In this document: piece after piece, positions 6,802 to 14,367 of the stretch
Numbering within the stretch: the first letter of the stretch is position 1
Layout: every line of letters starts with the position of its first letter
DNA from: a virus
Length of the DNA: 22,396 nucleotides
IMG/VR virus record: IMGVR_UViG_3300010885_009767
Coordinates: 1-22,396 of that record
Reading direction: 5' to 3' (one strand)
Translations under genes and position numbers: made by a program
The notes under the pieces: model-generated
The model's database searches: none
Told to the model about the DNA's origin: nothing
What the model saw: only the letters and a program-made list of their open reading frames with translations

Positions 6802-8418
6802 TCACCACAAAATATTCACGCTTCCTTCCGTTGTGATTCGTTCGCCTCCCTCGGTGAGTAGGAAGTTCTCAATATCGTTATCAAGGATAGAAGGTAGGCA
6901 GTTGGCATCGGAAGCAGTACACAGCACCTTAGACACCTTCTCGCTCTTGAGATACATCTCAATCTCTACCGCACCGAATCTGTTATCTGCTACCTCCCAA
7001 GTGACAGCAGGGAACTCTCCCTCTGACGGGTAGTATAACTCATCGTTGATGTAGCAGTTGTCGTAGTAGATGACAGTCGATAGGAAGTCAAGCACACGCT
7101 CAGGCACTCGCCCGAAGTTGAATGACCATTTCTTCCTACGGTCAACATAAGAGGCAGACCAACGACCTGATGCGTATCTGAATGAATCGACATCGGTATC
7201 GTACTGAGGCTTGTACTTTATTCCCTCAAGTCTGATAGAAGGAAGGAACGAAGAACCAGCGAAGGCAAACCCGAACTGATCAGCAGCGTTACAACCTCCG
7301 ATGTTCAGGAACTTGCAAGGGTCATCGTAGTCACCGACAGAGAGCGTATCCGAATACTGGGTGTAGTCAACAGAGGAAGGGAGCAGCTTAACGGTTAGCT
7401 GCTCAAGAGCGATGTAGCCCTCACCTATGATAGTTGCACGGAAGTTCATCGTAGTGGCAACAGCCGTCAATGTTTCGGTGTATGCTCCTGCTGCGGTGCG
7501 AATAGCACCGGGTCCGAGTCCTGTTATGCGGAATGAGTTACCCCCTTCACACGCTGTCAGCACATAAGATACCTCGTATACCGATCCGATACATAGCGGT
7601 GTGCTGTTGGAGAAGGTATAGATACCCGGTGCAACATCAGCCCCTTCAAGGGTAGCTTGTCCGCTTGGGAACAACTGCCATGAGTCAACCTCTGATGCCG
7701 TCCAGCAACCGCCGTCTGTCAGTAGTTCCTGATTGCACAGTCCGTCAAGTACACACGGGTCGCAGTTGTCGTTAATGGCAAGACGGTAACACCCTGCTCC
7801 GACTTCGTTAATCGTCATGTCGATGGCTACTGTTACCTTATTCTCAACCACGGTGGTGATATAAGTAGCAGCCTCGATGAAATCAAGTGTTTCGGCATCT
7901 ACCCAAGCCACCTGAATGTCGGTCTTGATTCCGGCTACGTAACAATCTAATGAGAAGCAGCCGACATAAGTATCAGAGGCAAAGAAAAGAAACAGGCTTA
8001 GGTCACCTAATATGGCATCTTGAGTAGATAGGAACAACTCATACGTGCCAGCGGTGTAGAAGGTGAACGAGTCACCGCCCTGCAAACTCATAGTAAGGCT
8101 ACCTTCATCCATTGAGTTGATGACAACCACCACTCTGAACACTTCGAACGGCTCAGTCATGGTGAACACCACCGTTGCGTTACCTCCTACCACAGGAGCG
8201 GTAGAGCATACATCGCCCTTGGTTCTGCTCCATGAGGTGTTATCAAAATCTGATAACGGTAGCTTCTCGGTGCAGTCACCAGCTTCAAGCTGAAAGAAGA
8301 CCTGATCATCAAAGTCGACTAACTGCTTCCACGTATCCGGTGAGCATCCACAGTCTACACCTAAGTCTGCTGCTGGCTGGAAGATAATCGGCTGGTTCGG
8401 TATTGAAGTATAACTCAT
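6802..8418 (-). CDS. Cys-rich distal tail / receptor-binding candidate
   Basis: The 538-aa protein is acidic, beta-rich and contains many cysteines (DCGCSPDTW near the start, CDPCVLDGLC near 220). Two stretches, about residues 55-160 and 235-345, read like carbohydrate-binding beta-sandwich domains: Trp/Ser/Thr-rich strands, then GTYELFLS or GIYTFSNS, then a Cys-bearing last strand. The C-terminal part (about 390-510) has aromatic beta sequence, and it ends in the Gly/Thr-rich LLTEGGERITTEG. The ATG overlaps the preceding stop as ATGA. Its place two genes after the tape measure suggests a tail-tip or adhesion component that binds host glycans. The sandwich assignment is my reading of sequence texture, not a recognised family. 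Confidence 0.6.
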   Translation of the reverse strand: MSYTSIPNQPIIFQPAADLGVDCGCSPDTWKQLVDFDDQVFFQLEAGDCTEKLPLSDFDNTSWSRTKGDVCSTAPVVGGNATVVFTMTEPFEVFRVVVVINSMDEGSLTMSLQGGDSFTFYTAGTYELFLSTQDAILGDLSLFLFFASDTYVGCFSLDCYVAGIKTDIQVAWVDAETLDFIEAATYITTVVENKVTVAIDMTINEVGAGCYRLAINDNCDPCVLDGLCNQELLTDGGCWTASEVDSWQLFPSGQATLEGADVAPGIYTFSNSTPLCIGSVYEVSYVLTACEGGNSFRITGLGPGAIRTAAGAYTETLTAVATTMNFRATIIGEGYIALEQLTVKLLPSSVDYTQYSDTLSVGDYDDPCKFLNIGGCNAADQFGFAFAGSSFLPSIRLEGIKYKPQYDTDVDSFRYASGRWSASYVDRRKKWSFNFGRVPERVLDFLSTVIYYDNCYINDELYYPSEGEFPAVTWEVADNRFGAVEIEMYLKSEKVSKVLCTASDANCLPSILDNDIENFLLTEGGERITTEGSVNILW

Positions 8419-10430
8419 CTCAGTATCTTATTGCTCTTTAGTTCAATCGCTGCGTTTTGCTTTATCAGGCTTGAAACGGTCAATGTCTTGATGTATCCCG
8501 GTATCACCCTGATAGGGTCATCGTACCGCCCAAAGGTAATCGGTTTACTTGTGTTGGCGAGTATAGATTCAATCTCACCCATGGTAAGCGGTCGCTCGAA
8601 CTTGTAGAGGTAAGCCCGTACATCATCAATGTTTACTGGTTGAAGTTCCGGCTCGTCAGGGTTGTTAGGGTTTAATGGAACACCGCTTCCGTTAAAGAAG
8701 GAGTAGATTGTAATTCCTGTTTCTAAGTAAAAGATATACCATAGCAAGTATTGACTTGCAGGGTCACCAGCAGAATTAAACTTAGCACTAACGTCAGCCC
8801 TTATCATATCGCCTTTATTGCAGACGAAGGTAGCCGTGACGTTTGTAATCACATAGTCTACCACGTTACCCGTTACTTGCGCTCCGTTGAAGTTCTGAAT
8901 AAGTACATCGTCTTCATTGTAATGCTTAATGGTGGCAAAGGCTGTCTTAGTACCCGTCAATGACATCGGGTCAAGCAATATCTGAGAGTTGAAAGTATAG
9001 AGTCCGGTGTACGGAATCACGTAAGTCTTACCATCAAAGTTATTACCAGCGTCAGTTATCTGATTCGGAAAGTCAATGAATGTTCCGTTAATCTCAACGA
9101 ATGAAACAAATGCTTCATCGTCAATACTCCAAAACTGTGTATCGTCTACTAAACGTGCATTGAATGGAGTAGTAGCAGGATCGAATGGAGTAGTTAGAAA
9201 GCTATACAAGCTATTTGGGTATCCGCTTATCCAGTTGTCTGATACGAAAATATTACGAAGGTTGCCATTGTACACCGTCTGCCCTATGCTGTAAGGGTCG
9301 AACTGATTAGCCTTAAACTGAGCAGGAGCAGAAGAGTACCAGTAGCAGTCAACTATCACCGGAGTGAGTTTATACTCTTCTGAATCGAACCGGAAGATGT
9401 CCTCAATCACATTGGTATCGAAGACCACCTCACTACTCTTTAGGTCGAGGATAGTTGAGGTGTTACACTCCCCTGAGAAGCCGAATGTTTCATCTCTGAA
9501 TCCTCTGAACGGTGTCTGTGTAAATGTGCAGGGAGTGTTACCGCTGTCACACGCTTCCTTCTCCAGCATCGGCTCACCACCGAAGTTGACAGCCTGATAC
9601 AATCGAGAGCGGTCAAAGGTTAAGTCTATGCTCGGCTGGTCGTATAGGTTGGCACTTGCCCCTGTCTGAAAGTAGTAAGTAGCTAATTCGATTCTTAGTA
9701 GCGGTCTGCCGTTGGCTTGCTTCTCAAATGAGATACCGAGATTCAGCTTCTTCTTAAGTGCGATGTATAGCGTTTCAAATGAGATGACCGTTTCTGTTGC
9801 CGACCTGTTCTTGATAGCATCACCGTTGGTAAGCAGCAAGAAGGAAGGATCTGATACGATAGACGAGAAGCTGAATAAAGTGCTGGCGAAGTCAATCTGA
9901 TTATCGCTCATGCAGCTTACCAAGTGAGTGAACGCATCAAACACGGATACCCCTGTGATGAACTCGTCATCGTACAACTCAGTAGCCGGATTGAAGAACT
10001 TACCGAACAGGGCAAGCGGTAGGCTGACGGGTAGCTGATTCTTTGTCAGGCTTGCCGACATAGAGAACGGGATACCTTTGTTGTTGTTTATCTTGGTGCT
10101 GAAGGATTCATCATACACCTTGCACTTAAGTTGACACTTGTCTAAGTCGAAGTTACACTCTGAGAGAATAATGTAGCCATCGACTAATTTCTTCCACGCA
10201 CCAGAGCAAAGGTATTCAACGCGAACTTCGATAAGGTTACAAAATCCTGTCTGGTCAAGTTTGCCAAACAGGTACTCATACATTCCACCGCTGAAGATAA
10301 GGTCGTTGTCGAACGATACTATCCGTGCGTTGATCTCTACGTTCTCTGTGATGGCGAAGCCGAACTCATCAGCGTTCAATGGCTGCCCACGGTCTGCCCC
10401 GTCAATAATGAATCTTATATCTACTGCCAT
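8415..10430 (-). CDS. Large distal tail / baseplate protein
   Basis: The 671-aa protein directly follows the tape measure with a 10-nt overlap, the position of distal-tail or tail-hub proteins in siphoviruses. The N-terminal 120 residues form a compact, Cys-containing beta region (FGKLDQTGFCNLIEVRVEYLC). Around 455-560, the pattern YVIPYTGLYTFNSQILLDP followed by further strands resembles a C1q/TNF-type jelly roll, a fold used in phage adhesins. A short Pro/Asn linker (LNPNNPDEPELQP) leads to a C-terminal domain (about 600-671) beginning YLYKFERPLTMGEIES. No enzymatic motif is visible. It is probably structural at the tail tip; a side-fibre role is possible. Confidence 0.66.
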   Translation of the reverse strand: MAVDIRFIIDGADRGQPLNADEFGFAITENVEINARIVSFDNDLIFSGGMYEYLFGKLDQTGFCNLIEVRVEYLCSGAWKKLVDGYIILSECNFDLDKCQLKCKVYDESFSTKINNNKGIPFSMSASLTKNQLPVSLPLALFGKFFNPATELYDDEFITGVSVFDAFTHLVSCMSDNQIDFASTLFSFSSIVSDPSFLLLTNGDAIKNRSATETVISFETLYIALKKKLNLGISFEKQANGRPLLRIELATYYFQTGASANLYDQPSIDLTFDRSRLYQAVNFGGEPMLEKEACDSGNTPCTFTQTPFRGFRDETFGFSGECNTSTILDLKSSEVVFDTNVIEDIFRFDSEEYKLTPVIVDCYWYSSAPAQFKANQFDPYSIGQTVYNGNLRNIFVSDNWISGYPNSLYSFLTTPFDPATTPFNARLVDDTQFWSIDDEAFVSFVEINGTFIDFPNQITDAGNNFDGKTYVIPYTGLYTFNSQILLDPMSLTGTKTAFATIKHYNEDDVLIQNFNGAQVTGNVVDYVITNVTATFVCNKGDMIRADVSAKFNSAGDPASQYLLWYIFYLETGITIYSFFNGSGVPLNPNNPDEPELQPVNIDDVRAYLYKFERPLTMGEIESILANTSKPITFGRYDDPIRVIPGYIKTLTVSSLIKQNAAIELKSNKILR

Positions 10431-12853
10431 GAATAGCGTGTATCTGTGCTGTTGTTAATTCCTTTGTGCCCTGACTTACGAATATCTTTCCGGAGTCCTC
10501 TTAGTTCACTCTCCATGCTCCGGCTGTCTAACTTAGCGTTAACCGTTACACCATCGCTCCTGCGCTTATCTTGCATCATGTAGGACATAACAGCAGGGCG
10601 AACATATCGCTCGTCTATCAGCTTCTTAAAGGCAGCAGACGAGGTATTCATAGCGTTCAGTTCTTGGCGATGCTTCACCGACTGCCCACGGTTGACAATG
10701 TACTCGTCCCGTTCGGCTTCTATCATAGTACCTCCTTGGCTGTGTCGCTGTCCTCCTATCACCCCACCTCGCTCGAACTTAGGTATTGGTTTGGCTGCTA
10801 CGGCTGCGAGTTGAGCAGCACCAGTTACCCCTGCGATAATAGATAGAGCAACACCTTTAGCCCCTCCGGGATTAGCAAGAAATCCGATGATAGCCTGTGC
10901 TGTGCTTACTGCGATGTTAAACAGGGCGAGAGCCTTATCCTGCTTCGCTTGCTTAGTCTTCTCTGCTGCGATAGCAAGTGCAGTACGTTTAGCTAATGCT
11001 GATCTCTCGCGTTCCTTTTGCCGTTCTATATCTGTCGAGTCGTTGATAGCCTTTAACTCTGCCTCGCTGGTCGCTGTGATGTCAGCTATACGGTTCTCAC
11101 TTAGTTGTCTGCTTAAGTCGTTGATAGAAGCAAATGCAGAAGCAACAGCATTAGCAAACTCTAACACGCTATCAATCCGCTTTTGATTCTCGGCTTGAGT
11201 TGCTTTTGTAATTGCATTTTGGGTATCTGCTTCAATCTTCTGACGTTTGGTAGAGTCTTCTGAAGTTAAGCCGAGTGCGTTCTTTTCTGCTTCTCCTTTG
11301 GCTTTTAATATCGCAATAGTATTCTCAAGGCTATCATCACCAAGCGACCTCTCTAATTCAAGTACCGAAATCTTTCCGCTAATTCTTTTAGCTTCTCTTT
11401 CCTGTTCTGATTCGTATATCTTTTGGCTTAACTTTAATTCTTCTTTCTTGATATCCACCAACGATAAGAGACCTTTCCTTTCAAGTTTTTCAATTTCAAC
11501 TATCGTATCTCTCCTGTTTTTAATTCTGAGAACTTTAATTGCTGTTTCACGGTCTAATATCTCAGCATTGATAGCATAGAAGTTTTCTCGAATTTGTTTC
11601 TTCTCATCAATGTCTAACTTCACTAATTGATCCGTGCCGTCTTTAATTGCCTTAGCTTGTCTTTTAAGGCTTTCAATCTGAATACGCTCCTTCTCAACCT
11701 CCAAATCAAATGTGTCTTTATTCTCTGCTTCAAGCAAACTTATTCTTCTATCAATGGCTTGCACTTGAAATTCTGTTCTTCTTTTTTCAACTCCTATCAA
11801 TCCCTCCAATGCTTGCTTTGCTTTCTCGCCTCCTGAGTCAATACCTAATAATTCCTTTGTCTTGTCAACTACTAAACCTATCCCATCAGCGATAGCTTCA
11901 AATCCGGGTACTGCATTTGATATTACTTTCTTGACCTTATCAAAATTCTGAACAAGTTCAATCAATCCAATTACAAGCAAGCCAACACCTGTCGCTGCTA
12001 ATGCAAGTCTGAATACTTTTAATGCTCCTGTTGATGTTCCTACTACGGCTGCATAAGCTGATTGTGTAGCTGATAAGATAGCAATCTTAGTAGCCCCCTG
12101 TCCGGTAACTATATTAGCTACTTCTTGTATTCCAGTCAGTAAGGCGGTAGCTGCTTGAACTCTTAGCAATGCTTTCTGTAAGTCTTCGCTTTCTTCTCCA
12201 AACAAAGCTGCTGCTCCTTGAACAACCGAGAACCCAGCAGCCAGCCCTTTGATAGCACCGACAGCAGCATCGAACTTAAACGTATCGGATGCCAGCACCC
12301 GTACTCGTTCATTGGTATCGCCGATCTGATCCTCTAACCGTGCTGCTTGGAATGCTGTGTCTTGAAATGCTTTGCTGTTCTCCTGTCCCTGTGCTTCAAG
12401 GTTTGATAACTCAGCCTTTAGATTCTTGAGTTGAGTCTTGAGTGATACCGCTGCCTTCTCTACCTTGTTCGTCTCGTTGCCGTAGACGTTCGTCCCTTTG
12501 CTCAGCTTCTCTATCTCTGCCCGTAGCTTAGCAGCCTCTTCTACGTTCTTCTTATACGCTGCCGACTGCTTCTGCCCGGCTGAGAGTAACTTTATCTCTT
12601 CCTTGTATAGCTTATCAATTCCCTGCTTGAGTGAGTCGATGCTCTTAATCTGTCCATCGATGGCTGCCTTTACTTGACCGCTACTGAACGCAGCAGCAGC
12701 AGACTTGCCAGCCTCCTTAAATGACTCAGATGCCTTAGCCCCTGCTTGTGCTGCCTTATCTCCGATGGAGGCTATGTCTTTAGTTGCTTGCTTAACTGAT
12801 GCGTCTAACGAGTCGCTATCGGCTGTGAAGGTTACGAGTATGTTAGCTGCCAC
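10421..12853 (-). CDS. Tail tape measure protein
   Basis: The 810-aa protein is almost wholly alpha-helical. Its N-terminal 200 residues are Ala/Lys/Ser-rich coiled coil with repeated ELxxLEAQ-like heptads. A hydrophobic segment at about 280-300 (ALAATGVGLLVIGLIELV) is a candidate membrane-insertion helix. Long charged coiled coils span about 360-600, a second Ala-rich hydrophobic patch lies near 670-700, and a Gly-rich tail domain (FERGGVIGGQRHSQGG) follows. Tape measures set tail length and help DNA cross the envelope; at about 0.15 nm per residue this predicts a tail near 120 nm. The start is GTG (12851-12853), overlapping the chaperone extension by 11 nt. Around 11.2-12.1 kb the gene is more AT-rich than its two ends, suggesting mosaic exchange. 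No lytic transglycosylase domain is apparent. Confidence 0.9.
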   Translation of the reverse strand: MAANILVTFTADSDSLDASVKQATKDIASIGDKAAQAGAKASESFKEAGKSAAAAFSSGQVKAAIDGQIKSIDSLKQGIDKLYKEEIKLLSAGQKQSAAYKKNVEEAAKLRAEIEKLSKGTNVYGNETNKVEKAAVSLKTQLKNLKAELSNLEAQGQENSKAFQDTAFQAARLEDQIGDTNERVRVLASDTFKFDAAVGAIKGLAAGFSVVQGAAALFGEESEDLQKALLRVQAATALLTGIQEVANIVTGQGATKIAILSATQSAYAAVVGTSTGALKVFRLALAATGVGLLVIGLIELVQNFDKVKKVISNAVPGFEAIADGIGLVVDKTKELLGIDSGGEKAKQALEGLIGVEKRRTEFQVQAIDRRISLLEAENKDTFDLEVEKERIQIESLKRQAKAIKDGTDQLVKLDIDEKKQIRENFYAINAEILDRETAIKVLRIKNRRDTIVEIEKLERKGLLSLVDIKKEELKLSQKIYESEQEREAKRISGKISVLELERSLGDDSLENTIAILKAKGEAEKNALGLTSEDSTKRQKIEADTQNAITKATQAENQKRIDSVLEFANAVASAFASINDLSRQLSENRIADITATSEAELKAINDSTDIERQKERERSALAKRTALAIAAEKTKQAKQDKALALFNIAVSTAQAIIGFLANPGGAKGVALSIIAGVTGAAQLAAVAAKPIPKFERGGVIGGQRHSQGGTMIEAERDEYIVNRGQSVKHRQELNAMNTSSAAFKKLIDERYVRPAVMSYMMQDKRRSDGVTVNAKLDSRSMESELRGLRKDIRKSGHKGINNSTDTRYSWQ

Positions 12854-13133
12854 GGTTGAGAGATTTTACGAACGATTCAAATTTAAGGATAAATACCTCA
12901 ACATCGTTACGCATCATCTGATTGTATGACAGCACATCACCGTCACACATCGCCATCACCTGTTCCTTTAGCTTCTCTTGGGCTTTGTTCGCCCTGTATC
13001 GCGGTGAGTATCGAGCAGGGTTAATGCTGCTATCAGCTTGCGTTGCTGTTGCACGTTGTATTCCCATAGCGTCTGAAAGTCTTCTGCTGACATAGACATT
13101 AAGGGAGTCAATGGCTCGATAGCCAGTCGTGTA
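12843..13133 (-). CDS. Frameshift extension of the tail assembly chaperone
   Basis: This -1 frame runs open for 96 codons from the T7 run at 13133-13139 to a stop at 12843-12845. In the same frame a TGA lies immediately before the run (13140-13142), so the frame opens exactly at the slippery site. The last 45 residues (MAMCDGDVLSYNQMMRNDVEVF and on) look like real protein. The part overlapping the other frame, around 13067-12970, looks more like shadow sequence. An internal ATG at 13065-13067 could instead start a separate 74-aa protein. By analogy with lambda gpG/gpGT, a fusion of about 254 aa made in small amounts would bring the tape measure to the tail assembly. It overlaps the tape measure start by 11 nt. 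Confidence 0.62.
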   Translation of the reverse strand, partial: YTTGYRAIDSLNVYVSRRLSDAMGIQRATATQADSSINPARYSPRYRANKAQEKLKEQVMAMCDGDVLSYNQMMRNDVEVFILKFESFVKSLNRGS

Positions 13134-13606
13134 AAAAAATCATGCGACCCCTCCTTGCACATCGCCTCGAATACGTCCAGCTTCTCCTTATGAATATCAG
13201 GGTTGATAATGTACGGGTCTTCATCATCACGCAGTACCCAAGTGGCAGCGATGTTAAGCAGCAAGTCACGATGTATCACCGTATCCTGTCGCTCCCTGAT
13301 AATATGGATATAGGTACCCATCAACGCTGCGTTCTTCGGGTTACCAAGTCCTGCGCTGAGTGCCTTCTCCATCTCGTTGAGAATGGATTCCATCTCGTTA
13401 CCTGACAGTCCGCTGCTCAACCGCTCAAGTAATGCCATCGACATACTGAACCGTTCAAGGGGCATATTTACTTCCTTCGGGAAGCGGAGGTAGTTATGTC
13501 CATCGTGCGTGAATATCTTAACGAGATTCAACGTGGACTGTTTAGCCGACCACCTATTGAATAGATGCCACAACTTGCGAGGCATTAATCTTCTGAATAA
13601 CTTCAT
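12968..13606 (-). CDS. Tail assembly chaperone (gpG-like)
   Basis: The 212-aa helical protein sits immediately before the tape measure gene, the standard position of tail assembly chaperones. I recognise no sequence motif, so the call rests on position and on the -1 frameshift arrangement within it. An in-frame T_TTT_TTT heptamer (codons 157-158, GAT-TTT-TTT) leads to a second open frame that runs to the tape measure start. The 54 residues after the heptamer in this frame (for example MSAEDFQTLWEYNVQQQRKL) also look genuine, so the unshifted product is probably functional. The ATG at 13604-13606 gives a 53-nt overlap with the previous gene; an ATG seven codons on (13583-13585) is a possible shorter start. 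Confidence 0.66.
   Translation of the reverse strand: MKLFRRLMPRKLWHLFNRWSAKQSTLNLVKIFTHDGHNYLRFPKEVNMPLERFSMSMALLERLSSGLSGNEMESILNEMEKALSAGLGNPKNAALMGTYIHIIRERQDTVIHRDLLLNIAATWVLRDDEDPYIINPDIHKEKLDVFEAMCKEGSHDFFTRLAIEPLTPLMSMSAEDFQTLWEYNVQQQRKLIAALTLLDTHRDTGRTKPKRS
13133..13139 (-). promoter_or_regulatory. Predicted -1 ribosomal frameshift site (U_UUU_UUU)
   Basis: Seven T in a row are read as GA[T TTT TTT] in the chaperone frame, so both tRNAs can re-pair after slipping back one base. The -1 frame has a stop (TGA, 13142-13140) directly before the run and is then open to 12846. I looked for other in-frame heptamers in the overlap down to 12968 and saw none of the XXXYYYZ type. A weak A_AAG site near the end of the zero frame is the only rival. 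Confidence 0.6.
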
Positions 13607-13838
13607 CGATTGAGTTTGTGCAGTATATCTTCTCTTGTCCTATTGTCTTTATCTCGCTTCTGTTCTCGTCCGGTAACTCTACCACCATCTCGATGTTAGC
13701 AATGCTGACTATCACCTTACATGATCCTATCTCGACAGCACTCATGTTTCGAAGTTCTTCATCTTCGATTGTGCCATCGTATTCCATCAGCACCGAGTTG
13801 ACTATGATAAAGCTGCTCACCAGTAACCGAATGGACAT
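13554..13838 (-). CDS. Hypothetical phage protein, 94 aa
   Basis: The protein starts MSIRLLVSSFIIVNSVLMEYDG and is rich in Ile/Val with alternating acidic residues, suggesting a small beta-sandwich (IGSCKVIVSIANIEMVVELP). The hydrophobic N-terminus is short and lacks a clear signal-peptide layout. It overlaps the Cys-rich gene upstream by 22 nt and the chaperone downstream by 53 nt, so it is part of the same transcript. Lying between terminase and tail chaperone, it could be a head-tail completion or tail-terminator protein. No motif supports that beyond position. Confidence 0.66.
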   Translation of the reverse strand: MSIRLLVSSFIIVNSVLMEYDGTIEDEELRNMSAVEIGSCKVIVSIANIEMVVELPDENRSEIKTIGQEKIYCTNSIDEVIQKINASQVVASIQ

Positions 13839-14023
13839 TGTGCATCTTCAACTCTCGTCTTCGCTGGCAGGAAGCAGCTACACTCTTTGCAGATGTTGAG
13901 CCTCTTGTCCTTGTGCTGGCAGGGTGAACAGATCGCCGTTCTCGGCTTACTCCTTGCCCGTGCCTCTCTGTTGCTGGTAGCGTAGTACCACCATCCTTCT
14001 ATGATAGCGAGTAGCATCTTCAT
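13817..14023 (-). CDS. Small Cys-rich zinc-ribbon-like protein, 68 aa
   Basis: After a short helical N-terminus with GWWYYATSNREARARSK, residues 32-63 carry C32-x2-C35, C45-x2-C48-x-C50 and C63 (CSPCQHKD, CKECSCFLP, QCPFGYW). This is the layout of a small zinc ribbon, and I recall similar short proteins among Bacteroidota phage structural genes. The ATG shares one base with the previous stop (TGATG). Its function is unknown: a structural zinc protein or a small adaptor is possible. It is kept apart from enzymes because no catalytic motif fits in 68 residues. Confidence 0.72.
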   Translation of the reverse strand: MKMLLAIIEGWWYYATSNREARARSKPRTAICSPCQHKDKRLNICKECSCFLPAKTRVEDAQCPFGYW

Positions 14024-14367
14024 CAGTCGGTAAGTGTTATAACTGCTGGCTCTGTGTCTGACTGCACGATAGAGAAGCTGATACAGGTGTATGCCACCGC
14101 ATCTACTGTAATCGTCTCATGCGCTCCGTTGACCCCTCCAAGGGTGACGAACAGCGTATAGCCTTGCAGGGCATCGACTACGATACCTTCAACCGTTATG
14201 ATACCATCTTCATCGGAGGTGGCAGGAAAGGTCTGTACTCGCCCTGTTGCGTTGTGCTGGAGGCATACGAGGAAGGAGGTGTCAGGTGTGACCGTCCAGA
14301 AGGTAAGCCCCGAAGCACAGGACTCAATATACGCTCCTGCATTATAGCATAGTGAACATACGCTCAT
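14023..14367 (-). CDS. Hypothetical Cys-containing beta-rich protein, 114 aa
   Basis: I place the start at ATG 14365-14367, which overlaps the terminase stop as ATGA; the longer frame begins 14 codons upstream inside the terminase and is less likely. The protein begins MSVCSLCYNAGAYIESC and continues as Thr/Val-rich beta sequence (GIITVEGIVVDALQGYTLFVTLGG). It resembles a single Ig-like or lectin-like beta domain. Its Cys-rich N-terminus recalls that of the 179-aa tail-tube-like protein (MGCVSYCDS). It may be a virion component; no family is recognised. Confidence 0.7.
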   Translation of the reverse strand: MSVCSLCYNAGAYIESCASGLTFWTVTPDTSFLVCLQHNATGRVQTFPATSDEDGIITVEGIVVDALQGYTLFVTLGGVNGAHETITVDAVAYTCISFSIVQSDTEPAVITLTD

